Shown here piece after piece: positions 8,580 to 17,336 of a stretch of 64,000 nucleotides of DNA (the stretch's first letter is position 1; every line of letters begins with the position of its first letter). The DNA is taken from assembly GCF_900129745.1 (NCBI RefSeq), contig NZ_FQWS01000002.1, positions 434,001 through 498,000 on the forward strand, read 5' to 3'. The DNA comes from Winogradskyella jejuensis. Lineage in GTDB: Bacteria; Bacteroidota; Bacteroidia; Flavobacteriales; Flavobacteriaceae. The notes beneath the pieces were generated by a model. It did no database searches, was not told the origin of the DNA, and saw only the letters and a list, made by a program, of their open reading frames with translations. The position numbers and the translations under genes are program-made.

Positions 8580-10988
8580 TTAGTTTCTTAATGGTTTACC
8601 AGTTTTTAACATGTGCTGAATACGCTCTAATGTTTTACGTTCCGTACAAAGACTTAAGAAAGCTTCGCGCTCGATGTCTAATAGATACTGCTCTGATACT
8701 TTTGTTGGTTCAGATAAATCGCCACCAGCCATTACATAAGCTAACTTGTTAGCGATTTTCTGGTCGTGTTCTGAAATAAAGTTGCTGGCTTGCATAGAAT
8801 CTGTCGCCACTAAAAATGCACCTAATGCTTGCTTACCTAAAACTAAAACATCATTGCGTTTTACAGGTTGCGTATAACCAGCATCTGCCAATAATTTGGC
8901 ATGCTTTTTAGCTTCAGCAATTTGACGGTCTTTATTAACCACAACAACATCTTTACCGTACTGTAATAAACCTAAATCGTAAGCTTCATAAGCTGAAGTC
9001 GATACTTTGGCCATACCAATAGTTAAGAAATACTCTTGGAGAACATTCAGCTGCACATCACCTTTACGGAATGTATCTGAAGCTCTCAACGCCATTTCTT
9101 TAGAACCACCACCGCCAGGAATAACACCAACACCAAACTCAACAAGTCCCATATACGTTTCTGCAGCAGCGACTACTTTATCAGCGTGAAGTGATAATTC
9201 ACATCCACCACCAAGCGTCATACCATGGGGCGCAGAAATTGTTGGGATAGATGAATAACGCATACGCATCATCGTGTCTTGGAAATATTTAATAGCCATG
9301 TTAAGCTCGTCATATTCTTGCTCAACAGCCATCATAAAAATCATTCCGATGTTTGCACCAACCGAGAAGTTTGCACCTTGGTTACCAACAACCAATCCAT
9401 CAAAATCTTTTTCTGCTAAATCAATTGCTTTATTAAGACCAGCTAAAACATCACCACCGATGGTATTCATTTTAGATTGGAACTCACAATTGATAATTCC
9501 ATCACCTAAATCTTCTATAACAACGCCAGAGTTTTTAAATACTTCGTTCGACTTGCGGATGTTGTCTAAGATGATAAATGCATCTTGACCAGGTTTTTTA
9601 ACCTGAGATTTTGAAGGAATATCATAATAGTATGTCGCACCGTCTTTAACTGTATAGAAAGACGTTTCGCCTTTAGCTACCATTTCAGTAACCCATACTG
9701 CTGGTTCTTTGCCTTCAGCTTTCATAAGTTCAATACCTTTTTCTATACCAACAGCATCCCAAATTTCGAATGGTCCATTTTCCCAACCGAAACCAGCTTT
9801 CATAGCATCGTCAATTCGGTATAACTCATCAGATATTTCTGGAATTCTATTTTGTACGTAAGCAAACATGGCCGCAAAGTTTTTGCGGTAGAATTCACCA
9901 GCTTTGTCTTTCCCACCAGCCAATACTTTAAATCTATCGATTGGTTTGTCAATGGTTTTAGTTAATTCTAAAGTGGCAAAAGACGCACGTTTTTTAGAAC
10001 GATATTCCATCGTATCCAAATCGAGCGTTAAGATTTCTTTTTTGCCATCTGCATTTACAGATTTCTTATAAAATCCTTGACCAGTTTTGCTTCCTAACCA
10101 TTTGTTTTCCATCATCGTATCGATGAAATCTGGTAGTTTGAAAAGCTCATGCGCTTCATCATCTGGACAATTGTCATAAATACCGTTAGCCACGTGAACT
10201 AATGTATCCAATCCAACAACGTCTACTGTACGGAAGGTTGCCGATTTTGGACGACCAATAACTGGACCGGTTAATTTATCAACTTCTTCAACCGTTAAGC
10301 CTAGTTCTTTTACTTGGTGGAACAAGGATTGAATCCCGAAAATTCCAATACGGTTACCGATAAAAGCTGGCGTGTCTTTGGCTAAAACCGAAGTCTTACC
10401 TAAGAATTTTTCGCCATACTCCATTAAGAAGTCAGTAACTTCTTGCTTACAATCTGGACCTGGAACAACCTCAAATAACTTTAAGTAACGTGGCGGATTA
10501 AAGAAATGCGTCACTGCAAAATGCTTACGGAAATCTTCAGAACGGCCTTCGTTCATAAATTTAATAGGAATACCAGAAGTGTTAGATGAAATAATAGTAC
10601 CTGGTGTTCTGTATTTTTCTAACTTCTCAAAAACTTGTTGTTTAATATCGAGACGCTCAACAACCACTTCCATAATCCAATCGACATCCGCTACTTTAGC
10701 AATATCATCTTCGAGATTACCTGTGGTAATTCTACTAGCAAACTTTTGGTTGTAAATAGGAGATGGCTTCGACTTTAAAGAGGTTTGAAGCGCAGTGTTA
10801 ACAATGCGATTTCTTACTACTTTGTCATCAAGTGTAAGTCCCATTACTTTTTCTTTTTCATTTAGTTCTCGTGGAACAATATCTAGTAAAAGGACATCTA
10901 CACCTATATTGGCAAAATGACAAGCAATACCGCTTCCCATAATTCCGGAACCGATAATTGCTACTTTTTTAATTCTACGTTTGCTCAT
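8580..10988 (-). CDS. fadN: 3-hydroxyacyl-CoA dehydrogenase / enoyl-CoA hydratase
   Basis: An 802-residue bifunctional enzyme for the two middle steps of beta-oxidation. The NAD-binding motif GSGIMGSG is at residues 13-20, the dehydrogenase domains fill about 8-430, and a crotonase-fold hydratase domain with NFSVGANIG and HGMTLGGGCEL lies at about 490-690. This dehydrogenase-first order is that of Bacillus FadN and is the reverse of Escherichia coli FadB. It follows marR by 1 base and precedes fadA by 4 bases, so the four genes form one tight operon. Expression is probably controlled by the MarR regulator through the palindromes at 11485-11530. Confidence 0.93.
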   Translation of the reverse strand: MSKRRIKKVAIIGSGIMGSGIACHFANIGVDVLLLDIVPRELNEKEKVMGLTLDDKVVRNRIVNTALQTSLKSKPSPIYNQKFASRITTGNLEDDIAKVADVDWIMEVVVERLDIKQQVFEKLEKYRTPGTIISSNTSGIPIKFMNEGRSEDFRKHFAVTHFFNPPRYLKLFEVVPGPDCKQEVTDFLMEYGEKFLGKTSVLAKDTPAFIGNRIGIFGIQSLFHQVKELGLTVEEVDKLTGPVIGRPKSATFRTVDVVGLDTLVHVANGIYDNCPDDEAHELFKLPDFIDTMMENKWLGSKTGQGFYKKSVNADGKKEILTLDLDTMEYRSKKRASFATLELTKTIDKPIDRFKVLAGGKDKAGEFYRKNFAAMFAYVQNRIPEISDELYRIDDAMKAGFGWENGPFEIWDAVGIEKGIELMKAEGKEPAVWVTEMVAKGETSFYTVKDGATYYYDIPSKSQVKKPGQDAFIILDNIRKSNEVFKNSGVVIEDLGDGIINCEFQSKMNTIGGDVLAGLNKAIDLAEKDFDGLVVGNQGANFSVGANIGMIFMMAVEQEYDELNMAIKYFQDTMMRMRYSSIPTISAPHGMTLGGGCELSLHADKVVAAAETYMGLVEFGVGVIPGGGGSKEMALRASDTFRKGDVQLNVLQEYFLTIGMAKVSTSAYEAYDLGLLQYGKDVVVVNKDRQIAEAKKHAKLLADAGYTQPVKRNDVLVLGKQALGAFLVATDSMQASNFISEHDQKIANKLAYVMAGGDLSEPTKVSEQYLLDIEREAFLSLCTERKTLERIQHMLKTGKPLRN

Positions 10989-10989
10989 G

Positions 10990-11451
10990 TTATTTTAGAA
11001 TTTTTTCTTTTTGATTGTATATTTTCTTATTTGATATCATATGATTTATAATCTCTGCTACTTTGTAAAAGCCAGCGAGTTCTTCTCTAGAAACGTTATC
11101 TCTAATGGCTTCATTAAACGTAAGTACACGGTCTCTTGAGTAGGCACGCTTTTCTCTTCCAAAATCAGTTAGGTGAATTAGTACGCCACGACCATCCTCA
11201 GGATTAGGTTTTCTTGTAATCAGTCCTTTTTCCTCCATTGTTTTAAGGGTGCGCGAAAGACTTGTAGCTTCCATTCCCATTTTTGGCCCAAGTGAGGTGG
11301 AAGGTGTTCCTTCTTCGGGGTCAATACTTAATAAAGCGAAACCTGTAGCCATAGTTGTATCGAATTGAGCGGCTTCTTCGTTATACATTTTATTTACGGC
11401 TAACCATGTGGTTCTGAGTACGTAATCTATAGTTTTGTCTTTCAAACTCAA
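10990..11451 (-). CDS. MarR-family transcriptional regulator of the fad operon
   Basis: A 153-residue winged-helix protein. Residues about 35-115 contain the MarR fold: a helical approach (FALLSIDPEEGTPSTSLGPKMGMEATSLSRTLKTMEEKGL) that I read as recognition helix plus wing, then the wing with RKPNPEDGRGVLIHLTDFG, where the D-x-R motif is the family mark. It heads the operon with fadN one base downstream. Two near-identical palindromes cover its promoter, so autoregulation together with fadNAE is likely, with an acyl-CoA or fatty acid as the probable ligand. The ligand is inference by context; the family is secure. Confidence 0.9.
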   Translation of the reverse strand: MSLKDKTIDYVLRTTWLAVNKMYNEEAAQFDTTMATGFALLSIDPEEGTPSTSLGPKMGMEATSLSRTLKTMEEKGLITRKPNPEDGRGVLIHLTDFGREKRAYSRDRVLTFNEAIRDNVSREELAGFYKVAEIINHMISNKKIYNQKEKILK

Positions 11452-11471
11452 ACGTTTTCGTATTAGGAAGA

Positions 11472-11479
11472 CAAATATA
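11472..11479 (-). promoter_or_regulatory. -7 element of the marR-fadNAE promoter
   Basis: On the minus strand this reads TATATTTG, a perfect Bacteroidota -7 box (TAnnTTTG), 20 bases upstream of the marR ATG. The expected -33 position falls inside the palindrome at 11485-11508, which would allow a bound repressor to block the promoter. Confidence 0.6.
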
Positions 11480-11484
11480 ATAAA

Positions 11485-11530
11485 AAATACTATGCACGCA
11501 TAGTATTTAAAAATAAATTATGCATGCATA
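11485..11530. promoter_or_regulatory. twin palindromic MarR operators
   Basis: Site 1 (11485-11508) is a perfect inverted repeat AAATACTATGC-AC-GCATAGTATTT. Site 2 (11519-11530) is the perfect palindrome TATGCATGCATA; extending it by two bases on each side adds one matching and one mismatched pair. Both share the half-site TATGC/GCATA and their centres are 28 bp apart. They sit directly upstream of marR and overlap the -33 region of its promoter. Two tandem 16-24-bp dyads of the same sequence are what a MarR dimer pair would bind. No copy occurs upstream of fadD. Confidence 0.75.
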
Positions 11531-11554
11531 GTAAATTTAACTATTGATATAAAA

Positions 11555-11581
11555 AAATGTCTCAGAGTTAGTGAGACATTT
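11555..11581 (-). terminator. intrinsic terminator of fadD
   Basis: A perfect 10-bp stem AAATGTCTCA / TGAGACATTT (11555-11564 and 11572-11581) with a 7-base loop. On the minus strand it is followed by a run of T. It lies 29 bases after the fadD stop and separates fadD from the marR operon. Confidence 0.8.
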
Positions 11582-11609
11582 ACTTACATTTCGATGAGAA
11601 GATTCTTAG

Positions 11610-13385
11610 TTATCCGCGATACATCTTCTCGTATAAGTTGCTATACATGTCTTTAATAACGCTGCGTTTCATCTTCATCGTCGGTGTTAGTTCTCCATTA
11701 TCAATAGACCAGACTGAAGATGTTAATTCGAATTTCTTAATCTGTTCCCACTTTCCAAAATTGATATTGTATTTATCAACCTCTTTTTGGATACGCTTTA
11801 TTACAATTTCCGAAGCAGCAATTTCTTCATTAGACGTTCCGATATTATGACCTTTATGTTCTATCCAATCTCTTACGAAATCAAAATTTGGTTGAATAAG
11901 AGCGCAGGGCATTTTTTCACCTTCGCCTACAACCATAATTTGTTCTATAAATAAGGATTGTTTTAAATCATTCTCTAGAAGCGTAGGGATAACGTATTTA
12001 CCGCCTGAGGTTTTAAACATTTCTTTTTTACGTCCTGTTATTTTAAGAAATCCATCAGCAGTGACTTCTCCTTTATCTCCTGTATGAAAATAATCGCCAG
12101 ACATGACTTCAGCTGTTTTTTCTGAATCCTTGTAATAGCCTTGCATGACATTTGGTCCTTTAATTAAAATTTCGCCATCATCTGCAATTTTTACTTCTAC
12201 ACCATCTATCGGTTTCCCAACTGTACCAATTTGATACATATTATTTTTGTAAAGACCAACAGAAACTACAGGAGATGTTTCTGTAAGGCCGTAGCCTTCC
12301 ATAACACGCATACCAGCAGCCCCAAAAACTCTAGCCAATCTTGGTTGCAAAGCTGCACTACCAGATACCATAGTATATAGCTGACCACCTAATGCCTCAC
12401 GCCATTTACTAAAAATAAGTTTGTTTGCAATCTTAAGTTTAAACTCGTACCATGCACCATTTTTTCCGTAAGGCTCCCATTTTTCGCCCAAACTAACCGC
12501 CCAAAAGAAAAGCGCTTTTTTAATACCTGTAAGCTCTTCTCCTTTAAGCATAATTTTATCAAACACTTTTTCAAGTAAACGAGGTACAACACTCATAAGA
12601 TTTGGTTTAACTTCTTTAGCATTATCACCAATTTTATCTAGGGCTTCAGCAAAGTAAATAGACGTCCCAGCGTATTGATAAACGTAAATAAGTACACGCT
12701 CAAAAATATGGCAAATAGGCAAGAAGCTTAATATTCTAGTTTCGCTAGATTCTGGTAGTGGCACACGAGGTGAACTTGCTAAAACATTACTAGTAATATT
12801 CCAATGACTTAGCATAACCCCTTTTGGTTTTCCTGTTGTACCCGACGTGTAAATTATGGTTGCTAAATCGTGTTTATCGACTTCGTCTTTTCTAGCTTCA
12901 ACTTCGGGTTGGTTACTTTTGTCTTTTCCAAGTTCAAATAATTCTGAATAATGCTTACAACCTTCAATGTGGTCAAAAGAGTAAACGTCTTTCAGTTTGG
13001 TATTTGCCTTAATTTTATTTACTTTCTCTAAAACTTCTTCATCTGAAACAAAGCAGTAAATAGATTCGCTATGATTCAAGACATACTCATAATCTTCTGC
13101 ACAAATGGTTGGATAAATGGGAACATTTGTAGCACCAATTTGTAGTGTACCGATGTCCATAATGTTCCATTCGGTTCTGTTTGTTGAAGAAATAAGCGCA
13201 ATTTTATCACCTTTTTTTACGCCCATTTTCAGTAAAGCACGACTAACTGCATTGGCTTTGTCTAAATAGTCTTGCGTGGACATCGGCGTCCATTTACCAT
13301 CGTATTTAGTTACTAAAGCGGAATTGTTAGGGTTATTTTCGAGCTGATGGTATGGAAAGTCAAAGAGTCTTTTTATTTCTGTCAT
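11610..13385 (-). CDS. fadD: long-chain acyl-CoA synthetase (AMP-forming)
   Basis: A 591-residue member of the ANL superfamily that activates fatty acids to acyl-CoA through an acyl-AMP intermediate. The P-loop-like motif IIYTSGTTGKPKG lies near residues 175-187, the adenine motif EGYGLTETSP near 365-374, and the hinge region HTGDKGEVTADGFLKITGRKKE near 435-456. I chose the ATG at 13385 over a TTG two codons upstream. Its size and lack of membrane segments fit a cytoplasmic FACL. It has its own terminator before marR, so it is a separate unit that feeds the adjoining beta-oxidation operon. Confidence 0.9.
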   Translation of the reverse strand: MTEIKRLFDFPYHQLENNPNNSALVTKYDGKWTPMSTQDYLDKANAVSRALLKMGVKKGDKIALISSTNRTEWNIMDIGTLQIGATNVPIYPTICAEDYEYVLNHSESIYCFVSDEEVLEKVNKIKANTKLKDVYSFDHIEGCKHYSELFELGKDKSNQPEVEARKDEVDKHDLATIIYTSGTTGKPKGVMLSHWNITSNVLASSPRVPLPESSETRILSFLPICHIFERVLIYVYQYAGTSIYFAEALDKIGDNAKEVKPNLMSVVPRLLEKVFDKIMLKGEELTGIKKALFFWAVSLGEKWEPYGKNGAWYEFKLKIANKLIFSKWREALGGQLYTMVSGSAALQPRLARVFGAAGMRVMEGYGLTETSPVVSVGLYKNNMYQIGTVGKPIDGVEVKIADDGEILIKGPNVMQGYYKDSEKTAEVMSGDYFHTGDKGEVTADGFLKITGRKKEMFKTSGGKYVIPTLLENDLKQSLFIEQIMVVGEGEKMPCALIQPNFDFVRDWIEHKGHNIGTSNEEIAASEIVIKRIQKEVDKYNINFGKWEQIKKFELTSSVWSIDNGELTPTMKMKRSVIKDMYSNLYEKMYRG

Positions 13386-13474
13386 AGTCAATTTTCAGTT
13401 AAGGGAACGCAATATTACGAAAATATGAAAATTAATAGTAGAAACTAAAAGATTAATAGTTTTGAACGAATATT

Positions 13475-16400
13475 TTAAGAATTTCTCTTTTCTATCCACT
13501 TTCTGGCATTTACAAATGCTTCTAACCAAGGCGATACTTTATCATTTCTGTCTTTTGGATAGTGTGCCCAGTTCCATGGGAATGTTGAACGCTCAATATG
13601 TGGCATCGTTACTAAATGACGCCCTGTTTTATCCGTCATCATTGCCGTATTAAAGTCAGAACCATTTGGGTTGTGTGGATATGCATCGTAAGCATATTTA
13701 GCAACAATGTCGTACTTATCTTCAGTGTATGGTAAGCTAAATTTACCTTCACCATGAGAAATCCAAACACCTAAAGTTGTTCCGGCTAGAGTCGATAACA
13801 TCACAGAGTTGTTTTCTTGGATTTTCACCGAAGTAAAGGCACTTTCGTGTTTTCCAGAATCATTGTAGGTCATTTTTCCATGTTTTTCATGGTCTGGATT
13901 GATAAGGTCTAATTCCATCCATAATTGGCAACCATTACAAATACCTACAGACAAGGTGTCTTCTCTTTTGAAGAAATTTTTCAATGCTTTGTTGGCTTTT
14001 TCATTGTATTTAAAGGCGCCAGCCCAACCTTTTGCTGAGCCTAAAACATCAGAATTACTAAATCCACCAACGGCACCAATAAACTGAATGTCTTTAAGGG
14101 TTTCTCGGCCAGAAATTAAATCGGTCATATGCACGTCTTTAACATCAAAACCGGCGAGATACATTGCGTTTGCCATTTCGCGTTCGGAATTACTTCCTTT
14201 TTCACGAATTATTGCCGCTTTTGGTTTGTTAGAATTGACCCTGTAGTCTTTTAAAACACCATCAAATTTTGAAGGGAATTTGTAGTCTAAAGGTTGAGTT
14301 GCATAATTTTCAAATCGTGCTTTTGCCAAACCATTTGCCGTTTGTTTTTGGTCTAATAGATATGAAGTCTTGTACCACATATCTCTTAAACGAGAAACCG
14401 TCATGGTGTAAACTTCATCTTTATTGATGATGCTTAAGACGTCACTTTCTGTAACTTTACCGATATTATGGAAATCGATATTTGCTTCTGAAAGTATAGC
14501 TTCTATTGAATTGTCTTCAGCTTGAAAAACAATACCAGCATTTTCGGCAAATAGTACTTTAATGGAATCTTTTTGTTGAAGTGCAGAAATATCTAATTCG
14601 GCACCAAGGTTATTATCTGCGAAACATAATTCTAATAAGGTTGTAATCAATCCACCAGAAGACACATCATGCCCAGCAACAATTTTGTTATCGTTTATTA
14701 ACTTTTGAATGGTGTTAAAAACCGTTTTTACATAATCTGCGCTTTGAACATTTGGAGTTGTGTTTCCAATTTTATTTTTGATTTGCGCAAAACTACTTCC
14801 ACCTAATTTATAACCATCTTGCGAAATGTTGATGTAATAAATGTCACCTTTTCCTTTTTGAAAAACGGGCTCAATAACATTTGTAATATCGTTACAATTT
14901 GCAGCGGCAGAAATAATTACTGTTCCTGGAGAAATAACATCTCCATCAGGATATTTTTGCTTCATCGACAAGGAATCTTTTCCTGTCGGCACGTTGATTC
15001 CTAAATCGATAGAAAATTTTGAAATAGCTTTTACCGCTTCGTACAAACGTGCATCTTCGCCTTCATTTTTACAAGGCCACATCCAGTTTGCTGATAGCGA
15101 AACACTTTTTAATCCATCTTTAAGTGGTGCCCACATAATGTTGGTCAAGGCTTCTGCAATGCTATTTCTGCTTCCAGCAATAGGATTAATTAAACCCGAA
15201 ATAGGCGAGTGGCCAATTGAGGTAGCAATACCTTCTTTTCCGTTGTAATCGAGTGCCATAACGCCAAGGTTATTTAACGGTAATTGTAGCGGACCAGCAC
15301 ATTGTTGCTTAGCGACTTTTCCGCCAACACAACGGTCTACTTTATTAGTTAGCCAATCTTTACAAGCCACAGCTTCAAGTTGAAGTACTTGGTCTAAATA
15401 GGTGTAAAAGTCATCAGGATTATAGGATATTCCGCCATAATCGCGGTTAACAGTGTTATCTGTCATTATCGTTTTTGGCGAACTACCAAACATATCTGCA
15501 AGTCCCAAATCCATTGGCGTATTGCCTTTGGTTTTAGATTTAAAAGTAAATCTATGGTCGTTTGTCACATCACCAACTTCGTAAATTGGTGAACGCTCGC
15601 GCTCTGCAATTTTATTAAGTGTGTCGAGATGTTTTTCGGCAATGACTAATCCCATACGTTCTTGAGATTCGTTACCTATAATTTCTTTATCTGAAAGCGT
15701 TGGGTCACCAACTGGTAATTTATCTAAGTCAATTTTGCCACCAGTATCCTCCACCAATTCAGACAGACAGTTTAAATGTCCACCTGCACCATGGTCGTGA
15801 ATGGAGACGATATGATTTTCTTCACTTTCAACCATACCACGCACGGCATTTGCGGCACGTTTTTGCATTTCTGGGTTAGAACGTTGAACAGCGTTTAATT
15901 CTATGCCTGTTGAAAACTCACCAGTATCTGCTGATGATACGGCAGCACCACCCATTCCAATACGGTAATTTTCGCCTCCAAGAATTACAATTTTATCACC
16001 TTCTTGTGGTGTATCTTTTAAAGCTTGTTCTGCTTTTCCGTAACCAATTCCGCCAGCTTGCATGATGACTTTGTCGTAGCCGAGTTTTCTGGAGGCTGAG
16101 GCTCTCGAAGCCTCATTCGTGCCTTCGAGAGCCTCAGGCACCATATTGTTATCTTCTTTATGTTCAAATGTTAAAACAGAACCACAAATTAATGGTTGCC
16201 CGAATTTGTTTCCAAAGTCTGACGCTCCATTAGAGGCTTTAATTAAGATATCAATTGGCGTTTGGTAGAGCCATTTTCTGGCTTCGAATTTTTGTTCCCA
16301 AGGTCGGTCTTCTTCTAAACGCGAATAAGAGGTCATGTATACAGCTGTGCCTGCTAGCGGTATAGAACCTTTTCCACCAGCGAGTCTATCTCTAATTTCG

Positions 16401-17200
16401 CCACCAGAACCTGTTGCAGCGCCGTTAAATGGTTCTACTGTCGTAGGAAAGTTGTGTGTTTCTGCTTTTAATGAAATAACAGAATCGAATTCTTTTGTGG
16501 TATAGTAATCCGGAATATCTGCTCGTTTAGGTGCAAACTGTTCCACTTTTGGACCTTTAATAAATGCAACGTTGTCTTTGTATGCTGAAACAATATCATT
16601 CGGGTTTTGTTTCGATGTTTCTTTAATCATCTTAAAGAGTGACATCGGCTTTTCTTCGCCATCAATAACGAAAGTACCATTGAAGATTTTATGACGACAG
16701 TGTTCTGAATTCACTTGAGAAAAACCAAACACTTCAGAGTCTGTTAACGGTCGACCAATTTTTTTTGAAACACCTTCAAGATACACAACTTCTTCATCAC
16801 TAAGTGCTAAACCTTCTTTGAGATTATAGGCCGCAATATCTTCAATATCAAGAATTGGTTCAGGTTGAATATCAATTGTAAAAATATCTTGATTTAAACC
16901 ATTGAATTTCTCAGAAATCATTGGGTCGTAATCTTTAAATCCTTCTGTTGAAGCCTTAAACTCTTCAATTCGGATGATGCCATCAATTCCCATATTTTGG
17001 GTGATTTCAACAGCATTTGTACTCCAAGGCGTTATCATGGCAGCGCGTGGTCCAACAAAAAAAGCATCGATTGATGCTTGTTCTATTTTAGGTTGGTCGC
17101 CAAATAACCATACGAGTTTAGAGATGGTTTCTGTTGATAATTCTTTTGTGGCTTGAACAGCAAATACTTTACTGTTTTGGTTTCCGAAGAAGTGAATCAT
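13475..17200 (-). CDS. purL: phosphoribosylformylglycinamidine synthase, large form
   Basis: A 1241-residue purine biosynthesis enzyme converting FGAR, glutamine and ATP to FGAM. The order is N-terminal PurS-like domain, linker with FSQVNSEHCRHKIF, two AIRS-like ATP domains (including AETHNFPTTVEPFNGAATGSGG and AHDVSSGGL-like motifs) and a C-terminal class I glutaminase domain with the nucleophile in VGICNGCQLW and the His/Glu pair in TMPHIERS. Length is normal for the single-chain form. About 18 residues at 353-371 (MVPEALEG...ASAS) look like an extra segment encoded by a GC-rich palindrome, between FEHKEDNN and KLGYDKVIM, where family members usually pass directly. The frame is open through it, so the enzyme is probably active. 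Confidence 0.96.
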   Translation of the reverse strand: MIHFFGNQNSKVFAVQATKELSTETISKLVWLFGDQPKIEQASIDAFFVGPRAAMITPWSTNAVEITQNMGIDGIIRIEEFKASTEGFKDYDPMISEKFNGLNQDIFTIDIQPEPILDIEDIAAYNLKEGLALSDEEVVYLEGVSKKIGRPLTDSEVFGFSQVNSEHCRHKIFNGTFVIDGEEKPMSLFKMIKETSKQNPNDIVSAYKDNVAFIKGPKVEQFAPKRADIPDYYTTKEFDSVISLKAETHNFPTTVEPFNGAATGSGGEIRDRLAGGKGSIPLAGTAVYMTSYSRLEEDRPWEQKFEARKWLYQTPIDILIKASNGASDFGNKFGQPLICGSVLTFEHKEDNNMVPEALEGTNEASRASASRKLGYDKVIMQAGGIGYGKAEQALKDTPQEGDKIVILGGENYRIGMGGAAVSSADTGEFSTGIELNAVQRSNPEMQKRAANAVRGMVESEENHIVSIHDHGAGGHLNCLSELVEDTGGKIDLDKLPVGDPTLSDKEIIGNESQERMGLVIAEKHLDTLNKIAERERSPIYEVGDVTNDHRFTFKSKTKGNTPMDLGLADMFGSSPKTIMTDNTVNRDYGGISYNPDDFYTYLDQVLQLEAVACKDWLTNKVDRCVGGKVAKQQCAGPLQLPLNNLGVMALDYNGKEGIATSIGHSPISGLINPIAGSRNSIAEALTNIMWAPLKDGLKSVSLSANWMWPCKNEGEDARLYEAVKAISKFSIDLGINVPTGKDSLSMKQKYPDGDVISPGTVIISAAANCNDITNVIEPVFQKGKGDIYYINISQDGYKLGGSSFAQIKNKIGNTTPNVQSADYVKTVFNTIQKLINDNKIVAGHDVSSGGLITTLLELCFADNNLGAELDISALQQKDSIKVLFAENAGIVFQAEDNSIEAILSEANIDFHNIGKVTESDVLSIINKDEVYTMTVSRLRDMWYKTSYLLDQKQTANGLAKARFENYATQPLDYKFPSKFDGVLKDYRVNSNKPKAAIIREKGSNSEREMANAMYLAGFDVKDVHMTDLISGRETLKDIQFIGAVGGFSNSDVLGSAKGWAGAFKYNEKANKALKNFFKREDTLSVGICNGCQLWMELDLINPDHEKHGKMTYNDSGKHESAFTSVKIQENNSVMLSTLAGTTLGVWISHGEGKFSLPYTEDKYDIVAKYAYDAYPHNPNGSDFNTAMMTDKTGRHLVTMPHIERSTFPWNWAHYPKDRNDKVSPWLEAFVNARKWIEKRNS
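16096..16137. repeat. palindromic repeat inserted in frame in purL
   Basis: Arms CTGAGGCTCTCGAAG (16096-16110) and CTTCGAGAGCCTCAG (16123-16137) are perfect 15-bp inverted repeats around a 12-base loop. The stretch is much richer in G and C than the surrounding gene and codes for VPEALEGTNEASRASAS-like residues with no obvious counterpart in PurL. It resembles the small palindromic elements that spread through genomes and can insert into coding sequence without breaking the frame. Confidence 0.8.
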
Positions 17201-17310
17201 TATAAAAGATTATGTTGTGTTTTTGAAGCTGTAAATTTACTTTTTTTAAGTGTATTTATCTCAAATTATCTTAAAGAAAATTTAGAGTTATCCACTTATT
17301 TTTAAACAAA

Positions 17311-17333
17311 AAAGCGACCAAATTGGTCGCTTT
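17311..17333 (-). terminator. intrinsic terminator after the endonuclease gene
   Basis: An 11-bp perfect stem AAAGCGACCAA / TTGGTCGCTTT with the central base as loop core, followed on the minus strand by T-rich sequence. It begins 4 bases after the stop at 17337. Confidence 0.85.
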
Positions 17334-17336
17334 GAA

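Noticed and set aside
16081..16145. A sequencing error or frameshift in purL at the GC-rich palindrome
   Set aside because: The frame is open across the region and the motifs on both sides are in the same frame, so an in-frame insertion explains it better.
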